DNA of 64,000 bases, taken from assembly GCA_018825665.1 (NCBI GenBank), contig JAHJEG010000011.1, positions 51,062-115,061 on the forward strand. Reading direction: 5' to 3'. Origin of the DNA: a bacterium (GTDB taxonomy: Bacteria; Campylobacterota; Campylobacteria; Campylobacterales; Sulfurimonadaceae). Each line of letters begins with the position of its first letter. The stretch's first letter is position 1. The notes under the pieces were generated by a model. That model was not told the DNA's origin. It worked only from the letters and a program-made list of their open reading frames with translations, and ran no database searches. Positions 44,367 to 53,010 of the stretch are shown here, in pieces. The position numbers and the translations under genes were made by a program.

Positions 44367-45513
44367 AAAGTTTTTACTCTTTATATTGATACTTCCACAT
44401 GCCGTGTTTGCAGAGTATTCTTATACCGTAAATAACACAAACCTCACTGTTTCTCAGAGTTCTGAAGCACTCAACGCTGATGAAAGATATATCTACAATT
44501 ACAACAGACTCAGGATCGGCATAGATTATACGCAGGAGGCCTTGTTTGGTACCTTTATCGCAGACAGCGTCAATTACCTTGGTCCTGGCTATATAGATTC
44601 CGATGATTTTGAATATTTAAGCGTGCTTCATGCAGATACCCCTTTTAAGACCCAGTCCGTACATAAGGATTATTATGAAGGGAGCACCTTCGTAAAGTTG
44701 TATAGATTTTATCTCGGCTATGAGGATGATAAAAACAGAATCGTATCGGGTCTGCAAAATATCTCTATGGGAGTAGGCCGTATCTGGACACCGACAAATC
44801 TATATAATCCGAAAAATATTTATGCATTCGAGAGTGATGAGGTCTTTGGCGTAGCCGCGATAGCATACACCAGACATCTTGATGAGACTTCCCAGGTAAC
44901 ATTTGTCCTCAGTCAAAAAAGTGATAAGAGTCTTAAATACGGGGCAAGATACAAAAGTTTTTTGGAGTTTGCGGATTTTGCATTGAATGCAGTGCATTCG
45001 GATGAGACAAAGATGATAGGGTATGAGTTAGAAGGCAATTTGGCAGATACGGGAGTAGAACTTAGAAGCGAGGGAGCCTATATAAGAAATAGTTTTGAAG
45101 CAGGCTTGATGCTTGAGGATGAAACGGAGTTCTTTCAGGGAATCATCGGTGCAGATTATGGATTTGTAAATGGTGTAACTTTGGTTGCAGAAGCTTTATA
45201 CAGTTCAAAAAAGTTTTCCTATGAGGAAATTGTATCCAATCTCAGTTCCGAAATCATCCCGAATATGGTTTCTTCAAAATTATATACGGCGCTTTCCCTT
45301 TCTTACAGTTTTACTATCTTTTTGGATGCTTCACTTCTTTACATAGAAAGCTTTAATGATAAAAACTCCCGCTTCATCTCTCCGACTCTGACCTATACAA
45401 TGAACGACTATAATACTTTTTCTTTAGGCGCAATGCTTCAAGACGGAGAAGCAGGCAGTGATTTTGCAGATGCAGGCAGCAAATACTTTTTTAAGTATTC
45501 GCTCGCATTTTAA
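44359..45513 (+). CDS. Outer-membrane beta-barrel protein of the LolA-like export operon
   Basis: 384 residues, signal peptide LRKFLLFILILPHAVFA (the PHA there is an exact 10-bp repeat, 44394-44403). The mature part is beta-rich with an N-terminal YSYTVNNTNLTVSQ, a conserved-looking segment SGLQNISMGVGRIWTPTNLYNPKN, and a C-terminal Phe (YFFKYSLAF). It is translationally coupled to the ATPase, so it probably forms the outer-membrane end or receptor of the same pathway. It converges with the Ca-binding-motif protein (4-nt overlap). Confidence 0.75.
   Translation: MLRKFLLFILILPHAVFAEYSYTVNNTNLTVSQSSEALNADERYIYNYNRLRIGIDYTQEALFGTFIADSVNYLGPGYIDSDDFEYLSVLHADTPFKTQSVHKDYYEGSTFVKLYRFYLGYEDDKNRIVSGLQNISMGVGRIWTPTNLYNPKNIYAFESDEVFGVAAIAYTRHLDETSQVTFVLSQKSDKSLKYGARYKSFLEFADFALNAVHSDETKMIGYELEGNLADTGVELRSEGAYIRNSFEAGLMLEDETEFFQGIIGADYGFVNGVTLVAEALYSSKKFSYEEIVSNLSSEIIPNMVSSKLYTALSLSYSFTIFLDASLLYIESFNDKNSRFISPTLTYTMNDYNTFSLGAMLQDGEAGSDFADAGSKYFFKYSLAF
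44394..44403 (+). repeat. 10-bp repeat (outer-membrane barrel signal peptide)
   Basis: Exact with TT and G flanks; read as PHA inside the signal peptide. Confidence 0.85.
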
Positions 45514-46340
45514 AAGTAGTATCCCAGCCTGAGCGAGGCAGAATTATCACTTGCGGTGCTGCTTAAACCATAGCCGTAGCTAAAGCTTGCAAACCAGTTT
45601 TCATCTATGGTATAAAAACCGTATAAAGATGCCGTATCAATACTTTCTTCACCCGTGTACATACTTTGGGTCGTGTTGTATGATCCGCTGACATAAAGCC
45701 TTTTTTGAGGATAAAAACCCAGACCTATATTAAAAGAGTCCGTATTGTTATAAACATATTTTTTAGTGCTGGTCTTTGTGCCGATAATGCTTGCGTTTGT
45801 CTCGCTGTCATTGATGATCGTATAGCCGTAACCGCCAAAAATATTTACACCCTCATGCATATAGCTTAGATTCACAGATGCCGTATAGTCGGTATCGTTA
45901 TTATATAGATCCGTCTGATATGTAGGAAGAATAATACCGGCACCCAAACGTATATTGAGACCGTTGTCTTGTTTAATCTTGTAGTATGCACCCAAAAAAG
46001 AATCATTCATTCCGCTGTTGTCTTGTGAGGTATAATACGAGGAACTGGCCTGTAATGAAAAGTTTTTGTAGTAATAGTCAAGTTGCAAACTTTGAGAAAG
46101 TGTATCCGCTTTTTCGAGGGTCTGATAGTCCGACTGATAAAAGTTGACACCGTAGATAATGTCATAGTGGTGGGGAGAGACGAGGCTCTGTGTACCGCAG
46201 CCCATATCATCGACAAGTTCGCTAAAAGGCGTATTGGGACATTTGTCTGCAGCGTCTTCAACTCCGTCCATGTCATAATCGCTGTAGGCGAATAGGCCAA
46301 GGGGCATAAGGGTTAATAAAAGCAATGCCAATTTATTCAT
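45510..46340 (-). CDS. Outer-membrane protein with thrombospondin type 3 motif
   Basis: 276 residues. Signal peptide (KLALLLLTLMPLGLFA) followed at once by DYDMDGVEDAADKCPNTP, a calcium-binding thrombospondin type 3 motif (DxDxDGxxDxxDxCPxT), seen in OmpA-like proteins. The rest is beta-barrel: repeated SYNTTQ/ASSSYY-type strands, ending LRLGYYF. No OmpA peptidoglycan-binding domain. Monocistronic with its own promoter. Confidence 0.75.
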   Translation of the reverse strand: MNKLALLLLTLMPLGLFAYSDYDMDGVEDAADKCPNTPFSELVDDMGCGTQSLVSPHHYDIIYGVNFYQSDYQTLEKADTLSQSLQLDYYYKNFSLQASSSYYTSQDNSGMNDSFLGAYYKIKQDNGLNIRLGAGIILPTYQTDLYNNDTDYTASVNLSYMHEGVNIFGGYGYTIINDSETNASIIGTKTSTKKYVYNNTDSFNIGLGFYPQKRLYVSGSYNTTQSMYTGEESIDTASLYGFYTIDENWFASFSYGYGLSSTASDNSASLRLGYYF

Positions 46341-46377
46341 ATTTATCCTTTTGACATCACCGTAAAGGCGATATCAA

Positions 46378-46383
46378 ATTATA
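46378..46383 (-). promoter_or_regulatory. -10 box of the thrombospondin-motif gene
   Basis: TATAAT on the minus strand in AATGTATAATTTGAT, 38 nt before the start codon. Confidence 0.6.
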
Positions 46384-46403
46384 CATTAGAAAGTAAAAGA
46401 TTA

Positions 46404-46802
46404 CTATCTATGCGCACCTCTGCTTTGTGTTACTGAAGCGCCCATGGAATGATTGGCTGTTTGATGCTGATTCATCATCTGGCCTCTTAGCATATCCTCT
46501 GTTTGCTCCATCTGATTTACACGAAGTCTCTCTCTTGCCTGTGTTTGAGTCTGAGTCTGAGTCTGAGTCTTAAGCTCTGCTCCATCAGCCTGCATACTCT
46601 CGCGGAACTGGGCAATAGCCACTGCTCTGTCTTCAGCGCTTAGCGTAGACATTGTAGTCTTAAATGCATTCACAAGAGCCACCCTGTCCTCGGCACTCGC
46701 ATTTTGAATCTCTGCAATCTGTGCATCAACAGAAGTATCTGCCAAGCCGAGTGTCAAAGTCCCAAGCAACATTAATGTTGCACTTAGATTTAAAGTTCTC
46801 AT
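46404..46802 (-). CDS. Periplasmic protein with TQ repeats and Met/His-rich tail
   Basis: 132 residues, signal peptide (NLSATLMLLGTLTLGLA). Two related helical segments follow (SAEDRVALVNAFKTTMSTL and SAEDRAVAIAQFRESM), then a run of TQ repeats coded by a pure 6-bp repeat, and a Met/His/Gln-rich tail (MMNQHQTANHSMG). The helical part recalls Spy/CpxP-like stress proteins, the tail recalls metal-binding (copper) proteins; neither is proved. An AGGAG precedes the ATG. A TAACAC direct repeat lies upstream and matches the one in front of the neighbouring two-component system, so it is likely its target. Confidence 0.7.
   Translation of the reverse strand: MRTLNLSATLMLLGTLTLGLADTSVDAQIAEIQNASAEDRVALVNAFKTTMSTLSAEDRAVAIAQFRESMQADGAELKTQTQTQTQTQARERLRVNQMEQTEDMLRGQMMNQHQTANHSMGASVTQSRGAHR
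46547..46570 (-). repeat. GAGTCT hexanucleotide tandem repeat
   Basis: Four perfect copies of GAGTCT, coding for a run of Thr-Gln in the periplasmic protein. Loss or gain of units keeps the frame and changes only the length. Confidence 0.85.
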
Positions 46803-46872
46803 CTTTTTCTCCTTTGAAATTTTTATTTTCGAAACAATACCCTTGTTTTGATGGTGTTATTATTACCTAAGA

Positions 46873-46889
46873 GTGTTAGTCCTGTGTTA
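46873..46889 (-). promoter_or_regulatory. Predicted response-regulator box upstream of the TQ-repeat gene
   Basis: On the minus strand TAACAC-N5-TAACAC, an 11-bp period, followed ~10 bp later by TAATAA as a possible -10. It overlaps the end of the histidine kinase gene. The same box precedes the response regulator gene at 48577-48593. Confidence 0.6.
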
Positions 46890-47931
46890 GTCTTGAAAGC
46901 CCAAGCGTAAAAGTGGTTCCCTCTTTTAGCACACTTTTTACACTGATTTTTACATCCAGTTCCTCACATAGCTTTTTCACTATATGCAGACCTATCCCTA
47001 TGCCGCGTTCCTGCTCTTTATAAAATCTGTCAAAAATAAGCTTTGGATTCTTTATCCCCTTGCCTGTGTCTATAATGTATAGATCCGATGAATCCGGATT
47101 GAAGTTTACAACAACCGAACCCTTTGGTTTGTTATACTTTGCCGCATTTGAAAGCAAATTGTCTATTATGCGGACAAAGGCTTCTTTATTCGTCAGAAGT
47201 GTAACATGATTTATATTGGATGTGAATGTTATATTGGGATAATTCTTTTCCAGGAGTTTTATCTGATTTACAAGTATGTGCTGTAGTTCAAACTTCTCTT
47301 TTTGCATGGTATGGTTATGAAGATAGGAGCGAAGATGCTCTTGAAGCGAGAGTATGTTCTCGACACTTTGCTCGATTCGATTTATTTTTTCATTTTTGCC
47401 TATTTCTCTTTTTAGCATCGCGCTGTTGAGTCTTAGAGATGCCAGCGGGGTGTTAAAATCATGCAGTATGTCTTTGATAAACTCCTGAGTGAGAATCAAA
47501 GCATTCCTTAGAGGGTAGAGTGCGTACACCGAAAAGACAATGGAGAGTACAAAAACGATAACAAGAACCAGAGCAAACTTCCAAAGTTCCTGATTCTTGA
47601 TATTTTGAACTTCTGCATCGTATTGCTTGGTGCTAAAGTGAAAAAGCATGATATTCTTGCTTGACTGGGGAATGGGATAGTAGCTCGTAAGCCCTGTCTC
47701 ATCTTTGTAAAGAGTATAAAGTTTTTGCCCGTTCATAGGGATAAAGTCTATATTGAATTGTTCACATTGAAGGTCGTAACTGCACAAACGCATCTGTGAG
47801 AATATGCTCTCATCCAATGTCTGAATCTCTTTTGTGTAGTTAATGTAAAAAAGAGTTGCTATTAAAATTCCAAGAGAGCTGAAAAACAGTACAAAACTTT
47901 TTAAAAAGGATTCTATCTCAACCTTGCTCAA
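46876..47931 (-). CDS. Sensor histidine kinase
   Basis: 351 residues. Two membrane helices (~11-28 and ~116-140) flank a short periplasmic sensor of about 85 residues. The H-box reads DILHDFNTPLASL (~187), the N-box IIDNLLSNAAKYN (~256), G1 DTGKGI (~296) and G2 GIGIGLHIVKKL (~318). There is no HAMP domain between helix 2 and the H-box. It overlaps the response regulator gene by 14 nt. The sensed signal is unknown; the linked target suggests envelope or metal stress. Confidence 0.9.
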   Translation of the reverse strand: MSKVEIESFLKSFVLFFSSLGILIATLFYINYTKEIQTLDESIFSQMRLCSYDLQCEQFNIDFIPMNGQKLYTLYKDETGLTSYYPIPQSSKNIMLFHFSTKQYDAEVQNIKNQELWKFALVLVIVFVLSIVFSVYALYPLRNALILTQEFIKDILHDFNTPLASLRLNSAMLKREIGKNEKINRIEQSVENILSLQEHLRSYLHNHTMQKEKFELQHILVNQIKLLEKNYPNITFTSNINHVTLLTNKEAFVRIIDNLLSNAAKYNKPKGSVVVNFNPDSSDLYIIDTGKGIKNPKLIFDRFYKEQERGIGIGLHIVKKLCEELDVKISVKSVLKEGTTFTLGLSRLTQD

Positions 47932-48556
47932 GGATATATCCTATACCGCGAAGATTTTTTATATCAAGCCCCGTGGTCTGTTTCAATTTTGTAAGGGCGA
48001 CCCTAAGAGCCACAGGTGATGGCTTTTCCAGACAATCCATTAAAATATCTTTGTCCAGTGTCTTATTGATATTGTTGATAAATAAAATGAACAACTGTTC
48101 TTGAACCTCACCGAGGGCGATAACACGCCCGTCTTTTTTGAGGGTATTGCTCTTTGGATCGTATTCCAGGTTCTTATAGATAATATTGGAATTTTTTTGC
48201 GCGAGCTTTGCATTGACGCGTATCAGCAGCTCCTCGGGAAAAAAAGGTTTTTTAATATAGTCATCTGCACCTATCTCAAATGCTTTTGAAATTGAGTTTA
48301 AATCCACCAGAGCACTTATGAAAATAGCCGGTGTCTTGTCATCAGCCTCGCGTAAACTCTGCAAGAGCTCAAGACCGTTTATATCAGGAACATTGATGTC
48401 GAAGATGTATAAGTCAAAGACATTGTCATAACTCGCATCAACAGCTTCGTTTCCACATGCCACAAGAGTGACTTCATAACCCTCACAAATCAAAAGCTCC
48501 CTTATAGTCTGAGCTAAGAGTGAATCATCTTCTAAAAGCAGGATATTTTTTTTCAT
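47918..48556 (-). CDS. OmpR-family response regulator
   Basis: 212 residues: receiver domain with acidic pocket DD (10-11), phospho-acceptor Asp in YIFDINVPDING (~53) and Lys in DYIKKPF (~101), then a winged-helix output domain (ALGEVQEQLFILFINN..., DIKNLRGIGYIL). The segment VACGNE is written with the exact 10-bp repeat (48452-48461). Its transcript would be nearly leaderless; the box and -10 lie directly upstream. Confidence 0.9.
   Translation of the reverse strand: MKKNILLLEDDSLLAQTIRELLICEGYEVTLVACGNEAVDASYDNVFDLYIFDINVPDINGLELLQSLREADDKTPAIFISALVDLNSISKAFEIGADDYIKKPFFPEELLIRVNAKLAQKNSNIIYKNLEYDPKSNTLKKDGRVIALGEVQEQLFILFINNINKTLDKDILMDCLEKPSPVALRVALTKLKQTTGLDIKNLRGIGYILEQG
48452..48461 (+). 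repeat. 10-bp repeat (response regulator)
   Basis: Exact with TT flank; coding strand read as VACG. Confidence 0.85.
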
Positions 48557-48561
48557 ATATT

Positions 48562-48593
48562 ATTATAGTGTAGAAAGTGTTAGTGAAGTGTTA
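48562..48593 (-). promoter_or_regulatory. Promoter and predicted autoregulatory box of the two-component system
   Basis: On the minus strand TTAACACTTCACTAACACTT (TAACAC repeat, 11-bp period) is followed 9-10 bp later by TATAAT (48562-48567). This matches the OmpR-class layout of a direct repeat in the -35 position. Confidence 0.65.
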
Positions 48594-48619
48594 ATATGTG
48601 ACTTTTTATGTATAAACTT

Positions 48620-48650
48620 AAAGCATAAGGGGATGAAACCCTTATGCTTT
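48620..48650. terminator. Hairpin between leuA and the two-component promoter
   Basis: AAGCATAAGGG and CCCTTATGCTT pair perfectly around a GATGAAA loop, 6 nt past the leuA stop. The leuA side lacks a strong T-run. Confidence 0.65.
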
Positions 48651-48655
48651 AGAGT

Positions 48656-50314
48656 CTACTCAAACGCTCTGTTAAGCGCAGAAAATAATGCTTTTATAGA
48701 TGCCGTGGCAATATCATTATCCCTGCCGACTCCAAAACAAGAGATGATATCCTTGCTTTGTATCTGTATATATGCGATGGCTTTTGCAGAGCTTTTATCA
48801 CCGCATGAATGCTCAGAATACGAGTTGATTGTAAATTCATTTTTATAGTCTTTCATCAAGGCATTTTTGCATGCGTCGATAGGTCCGTTGCCATCACCGC
48901 TCGCAACAATAGTCTCACCTCTGTATTTATATGTCAGTGTACAGGTTGAGATCTTTTTACCTGAAGAGAGGGAAACATCTACTAAAGATATGTGTTTTTT
49001 CATATTGAAATAACTGTCTTTGAAAATTTGTAATATCTCTTGGGCTTCGAGTTCTCTGCCTTTTTCATCACTCACTGCCTGAACGTATCTTCCAATCTCC
49101 GGGTGCATCGCTTTTGGCAACTGATAGCCATAGTTTTTCTCCAGTATATATGCGACTCCGCCTTTTCCAGACTGAGAGTTTATACGGATAATACTTTCAT
49201 AGGTGCGCCCTACATCGGCCGGGTCTATAGGTAAATAAGGAACTTCCCAAAGAGTGTCTTCTTTGGCCTTTTGATATGCCAGACCTTTGTTGATAGCATC
49301 CTGATGCGAACCGGAAAATGCCGTATAGACAAGCTCTCCTACATAGGGATGGCGGCAGTGTGTCGCTATCTCTGTACATTTTTCCACAACCTCTAAGACT
49401 TCATCAACATTTGAGAAATCAAGTTGGGAGTCAATGCCCTGTGTAGTCATATTAAGCGCAAGGGTGATTATGTCAACATTGCCGGTTCTCTCTCCATTGC
49501 TCAAAAGTGTTCCCTCAACTCTGTCCGCTCCTGCTAAAAGTGCAAGTTCTGTAGCGGCTACCGAGGTTCCTCTGTCATTGTGCGTATGTGTAGATATTAT
49601 GACATTCTCGCGATTGTCTAAATGTTTTGACATCCATTCAATCTGGTCTGCATAAACATTGGGCGTGGACATCTCCACCGTTGCCGGAAGATTTATGATT
49701 ACCTTGCGATCAGCACTGATACCCCAAGCCGCAGTCACCGCATTTGAAATCTTTGCCGCAAATTCCAATTCAGTTCCCGTAAAACTCTCAGGAGAATATT
49801 CCAGGAAAATTTTGCCCTCATGAGATTTTTCATACTTTTTGACTAATTCCACACCCTCTAGAGCAAGTGCTATAATCTCTTCTTGCGTTTTTGCAAAAAC
49901 TATTTTTCTTTGTGCCACAGATGTTGAATTATACAGGTGGACTGTTGCCTTTTTCACACCTTCTAAGGCTTCAAAGGTCTTGGCTATCAAATGCTCTCGT
50001 GCCTGAACAAGAACTTGTATAGTAACATCATCAGGTATAAGTCTGTCATCCACCAAACGGCGTAAAAAATCAAATTCTACTTTTGATGCGGATGGAAATC
50101 CAACCTCTATTTCTTTGAAACCTAGTTTTAATAAGAGTGTAAAAAGTTCAAGTTTTTTCTCCATTGACATAGGATTGATAAGAGCTTGATTGCCGTCTCT
50201 TAAATCAACGCTACACCATGCAGGAGCGCGGGTAATAGTTTTTGTAGGCCATTGACGATCTGGCAAATCTATTTGCGGATAAGGTCTGTACTTACCTTCT
50301 GGAATACGATTCAT
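48656..50314 (-). CDS. leuA: 2-isopropylmalate synthase, long (type 2) form
   Basis: First committed enzyme of leucine synthesis (acetyl-CoA + 2-oxoisovalerate). 552 residues, of the long yeast/actinobacterial-like type 2 group: MNRIPEGKYRPYPQIDLPDRQWPTK at the N-terminus, SVDLRDGNQALINPM (metal/substrate, ~36), STHTHNDRGTSVAATE (~240), GNGERTGN-like LLSNGERTGNVDI. The C-terminal regulatory LeuA domain includes SGDGNGPIDACKNAL. It stands alone in this window, with a promoter of its own. Confidence 0.95.
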   Translation of the reverse strand: MNRIPEGKYRPYPQIDLPDRQWPTKTITRAPAWCSVDLRDGNQALINPMSMEKKLELFTLLLKLGFKEIEVGFPSASKVEFDFLRRLVDDRLIPDDVTIQVLVQAREHLIAKTFEALEGVKKATVHLYNSTSVAQRKIVFAKTQEEIIALALEGVELVKKYEKSHEGKIFLEYSPESFTGTELEFAAKISNAVTAAWGISADRKVIINLPATVEMSTPNVYADQIEWMSKHLDNRENVIISTHTHNDRGTSVAATELALLAGADRVEGTLLSNGERTGNVDIITLALNMTTQGIDSQLDFSNVDEVLEVVEKCTEIATHCRHPYVGELVYTAFSGSHQDAINKGLAYQKAKEDTLWEVPYLPIDPADVGRTYESIIRINSQSGKGGVAYILEKNYGYQLPKAMHPEIGRYVQAVSDEKGRELEAQEILQIFKDSYFNMKKHISLVDVSLSSGKKISTCTLTYKYRGETIVASGDGNGPIDACKNALMKDYKNEFTINSYSEHSCGDKSSAKAIAYIQIQSKDIISCFGVGRDNDIATASIKALFSALNRAFE

Positions 50315-50375
50315 AAGGAATCCTTTTTAAACTTGAAATTTTGATAGTTACACTCTTAGTACTATCATTGGCGGA

Positions 50376-50381
50376 ATTATA
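50376..50381 (-). promoter_or_regulatory. -10 box of leuA promoter
   Basis: Minus-strand TATAAT in TTTGCTATAATTCC, ~62 nt before the start codon. No leucine-rich leader peptide is evident. Confidence 0.6.
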
Positions 50382-50426
50382 GCAAATTTATGATTACAGA
50401 ATTGATTTGGATTGAGAAATAGTTTG

Positions 50427-51329
50427 TTATCGTAAAGTTATTGTAAAAAATGCACCCGTATCGGTGTTGTGTACATTGATTTTCCCGTGATACTTTTGAA
50501 CAATTTGAGAGCTCATATACAGACCTATACCTGTTCCTTTACCCTCTTTTTTTGTTGTAACATTCGGCTTGAAGATGTGCTCTATTACTTTTTGGGGTAT
50601 TCCGCCGCCATTGTCTTCAAACTCTATATATATGTTTTCGTTTTCACTGTAGCATCTGATTTTTATTTCTCTGCTGCTTACATTTTTTTCATTGAATGCA
50701 TCTATGGAATTACTTATCAAATTTAAAAAAAGATGGACAAACTCATTTTTTATTCCGTTTATTTTTATAAATTCGTCTATATCCGAAGTCAAGTGCACCT
50801 GCTGGGACAAAAGCTCGTCTTTCATAAGCACCTGTACGCTTTGGACACATTCAAGGATTGTAAACTCCTCATTATGAGCAGAGGGGCGGAAAAAAGTTCT
50901 AAACTCTTTTAGGGTGTTGACCATATGGTCTATTTGAAAATGTACGGTTTTTGTAAGGTCGTCAATATAATGTTCATTGACAAGATTATGTTCATAGTCA
51001 TCTTTGAGTATGTCGGTTATCATGCTGAGCGAATTCAAAGGCTGCTTCCACTGGTGAGCAACAGCATCCATCATCTTGCCCATAGCTGCCATCTTTGACT
51101 GCTGTTCAAGCATTTTGTCTTTTTTTGCATCTCTTTGACTGGTCAGGATGTTTTTTTTATCCCATTGCTTTAGCAAAAACTGATTTTGTTTTTCAAGTTT
51201 TTTAGTCTGTTTTTCCTGTGCGTTGAAGAGCTTTATAAGTTCATCCACTTTCTTTTTCAGAAGAGGGTTGGAACCTGCGGAGAGTTTGACAACATCATCA
51301 ATAAGTTCTTTGCTACTATTTTCAGACAT
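50427..51329 (-). CDS. Soluble sensor histidine kinase
   Basis: 300 residues, no membrane helix. A long coiled coil (residues ~20-95, KKVDELIKLFNAQEKQTKKLEKQNQFLLKQW...) leads into the H-box AVAHQWKQPLNSL (~92), then N-box HLFLNLISNSIDAFN (~205), G1 EDNGGGI (~240) and G2 GTGIGLYMSSQIV (~265). The H-box HQWKQPLN is typical of a group common in Campylobacterota. No response regulator is adjacent, so it is an orphan here. Confidence 0.88.
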   Translation of the reverse strand: MSENSSKELIDDVVKLSAGSNPLLKKKVDELIKLFNAQEKQTKKLEKQNQFLLKQWDKKNILTSQRDAKKDKMLEQQSKMAAMGKMMDAVAHQWKQPLNSLSMITDILKDDYEHNLVNEHYIDDLTKTVHFQIDHMVNTLKEFRTFFRPSAHNEEFTILECVQSVQVLMKDELLSQQVHLTSDIDEFIKINGIKNEFVHLFLNLISNSIDAFNEKNVSSREIKIRCYSENENIYIEFEDNGGGIPQKVIEHIFKPNVTTKKEGKGTGIGLYMSSQIVQKYHGKINVHNTDTGAFFTITLR

Positions 51330-51410
51330 ACCACTCTACTTGTACAAGATTTCATTTATTATATCAAAAAAAAATACAAAAAAGTTTTAGGATTTAGAAA
51401 AAATTATTTT

Positions 51411-51442
51411 GAAGAGGATCTTCCCATAGGGTATGGGAAGAT
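51411..51442 (-). terminator. Terminator of glnA
   Basis: ATCTTCCCATA-GGG-TATGGGAAGAT perfect stem; on the minus strand it is followed by an A/T-rich stretch with a TTTTTT run. It lies 20 nt past the glnA stop. Confidence 0.75.
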
Positions 51443-51461
51443 AAGGTTTAGCTCAGAGAGC

Positions 51462-52892
51462 TTAGCACTGGTACGTAGTTTTAAACTCGTAAGCAGTCGG
51501 ACGACCTTCATCCGGATAAACATCACGCTCGAATCTGTAGTGTTGGTATGCATCTATAAATTCAGAAGTGAATACAGGCTGTAAAAAGTCATTGTCACGG
51601 ATAAGAGCTTCTAAAGAACCACGTAATGTATGAGGCATTTGAGGAATACCTTTTTCACGAATCTCATCTAAAGAAAGTTCGAATAAATCTTCATCCATTG
51701 GGCCAACAGGAACTTCTTTGTTTTGAATCCCATCAAGACCGGCCATCATCATTACGGCAAATGCAAGATAAGGACACGCAGTAGAATCCGGGAATCTCAT
51801 CTCAACACGAGTAGCTTTTTCGCCGGCACCGTAAGGGATACGACAAGATGCAGAACGGTTTTGAGAAGAATACGTAAGGATACTAGGAGCTTCAAATCCA
51901 GGTAATAATCTTTTGTAAGAGTTTGTTGTAGGATTCGTAAATGCAGCTACGGCACGAGCATGCTTGAAGATACCGCCAACATAGTTAAGAGCCATTTCAG
52001 ACAGGTTGGCATAGTTGCCCGGTGCATAGAAAAGGTTTTTACCATCTTTCCATAATGACTGGTGTACGTGCATACCGTTACCGTTGTCACCGTAAAGCGG
52101 CTTAGGCATAAATGTAGCAGTCTTACCGTTAAGGTGAGCAATCATTTTTACAACATACTTGTATTTTTGAACATTGTCAGCAGCACCGATGATGTCAGAG
52201 AAAACAATACCGATCTCATGCTGACCTTGTGCAACTTCGTGGTGACCAAGAACAACTTCAAGACCAACCTGCTCAAGAACCTGCATCATCTCAGCTCTCA
52301 TATCAACAGCAGAATCTGTAGGAGCTACCGGGAAGTAACCGCCCTTAGTTCCAGGTCTGTGACCCGTGTTGTACATATCTTCATAGGTAGTGTTGGAATT
52401 CCACTCACCCTCTTCAGTATCAACTTTATAGCCGGCTTCATTAATGTTATCAACGAATTGAACATTATCAAAAACAAAAAATTCATTTTCAGGACCAAAA
52501 TATGCGGCATCAGCTATCCCTAAAGATTCAGCATGTTTAAGTGCCGCTTTTGCGATTGAACGAGGACATCTTTCATATGCTTGATTTTTATAGATATCAT
52601 AAACATCACAAAAAACGATGATGGTAGGATCAGCAGTAAAAGGATCCATAAATGCAGTTGGAACATCTACTTTTAGTAACATGTCTGACTTGTTGATTGG
52701 CTGCCAAGCATCTACCGAAGAACCGTCAAACGGCAGTCCATTTCCAAGTAGTTCAGATGTCACTGCACTCATTCTGTAAGTAACATGGTGCCATGCACCT
52801 TTAATGTCTGTAAATCTAAAGTCTACAAATTGAACATCATTTTCTTCACAAAAAGTGAAAAATTCTTCTATATTATTAACAAATTTCCCCAT
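51462..52892 (-). CDS. glnA: Glutamine synthetase type I
   Basis: 476 residues from ATG 52892 (AGGAGA upstream). Marks: [10 protein letters not shown] (~51), PENEFFVFD (~129), GMHVHQSLW (~267), [17 protein letters not shown] (~316) and [14 protein letters not shown] (~364). The segment that in E. coli carries the adenylylated Tyr (DKNLYDLP) reads here DEDLFELS: the Tyr is replaced by Phe, so control by adenylylation is unlikely. A TATACT box lies ~30 nt upstream (minus strand). Confidence 0.97.
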   Translation of the reverse strand: MGKFVNNIEEFFTFCEENDVQFVDFRFTDIKGAWHHVTYRMSAVTSELLGNGLPFDGSSVDAWQPINKSDMLLKVDVPTAFMDPFTADPTIIVFCDVYDIYKNQAYERCPRSIAKAALKHAESLGIADAAYFGPENEFFVFDNVQFVDNINEAGYKVDTEEGEWNSNTTYEDMYNTGHRPGTKGGYFPVAPTDSAVDMRAEMMQVLEQVGLEVVLGHHEVAQGQHEIGIVFSDIIGAADNVQKYKYVVKMIAHLNGKTATFMPKPLYGDNGNGMHVHQSLWKDGKNLFYAPGNYANLSEMALNYVGGIFKHARAVAAFTNPTTNSYKRLLPGFEAPSILTYSSQNRSASCRIPYGAGEKATRVEMRFPDSTACPYLAFAVMMMAGLDGIQNKEVPVGPMDEDLFELSLDEIREKGIPQMPHTLRGSLEALIRDNDFLQPVFTSEFIDAYQHYRFERDVYPDEGRPTAYEFKTTYQC

Positions 52893-53010
52893 TAATTTTC
52901 TCCTGTTTAAATAATTCTGGCACATAGTATATCTGATTTATTTTTAATAATGGTTATACGACTGCCTAAATATTAATCACTGAGGCATATTGTGTCATTA
53001 AACCTGTATT

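Noticed and set aside
46547..46570. Phase-variable switch at the GAGTCT repeat
   Set aside because: The unit is 6 bp, so changes in copy number keep the frame; only length variation is possible, not on/off switching.
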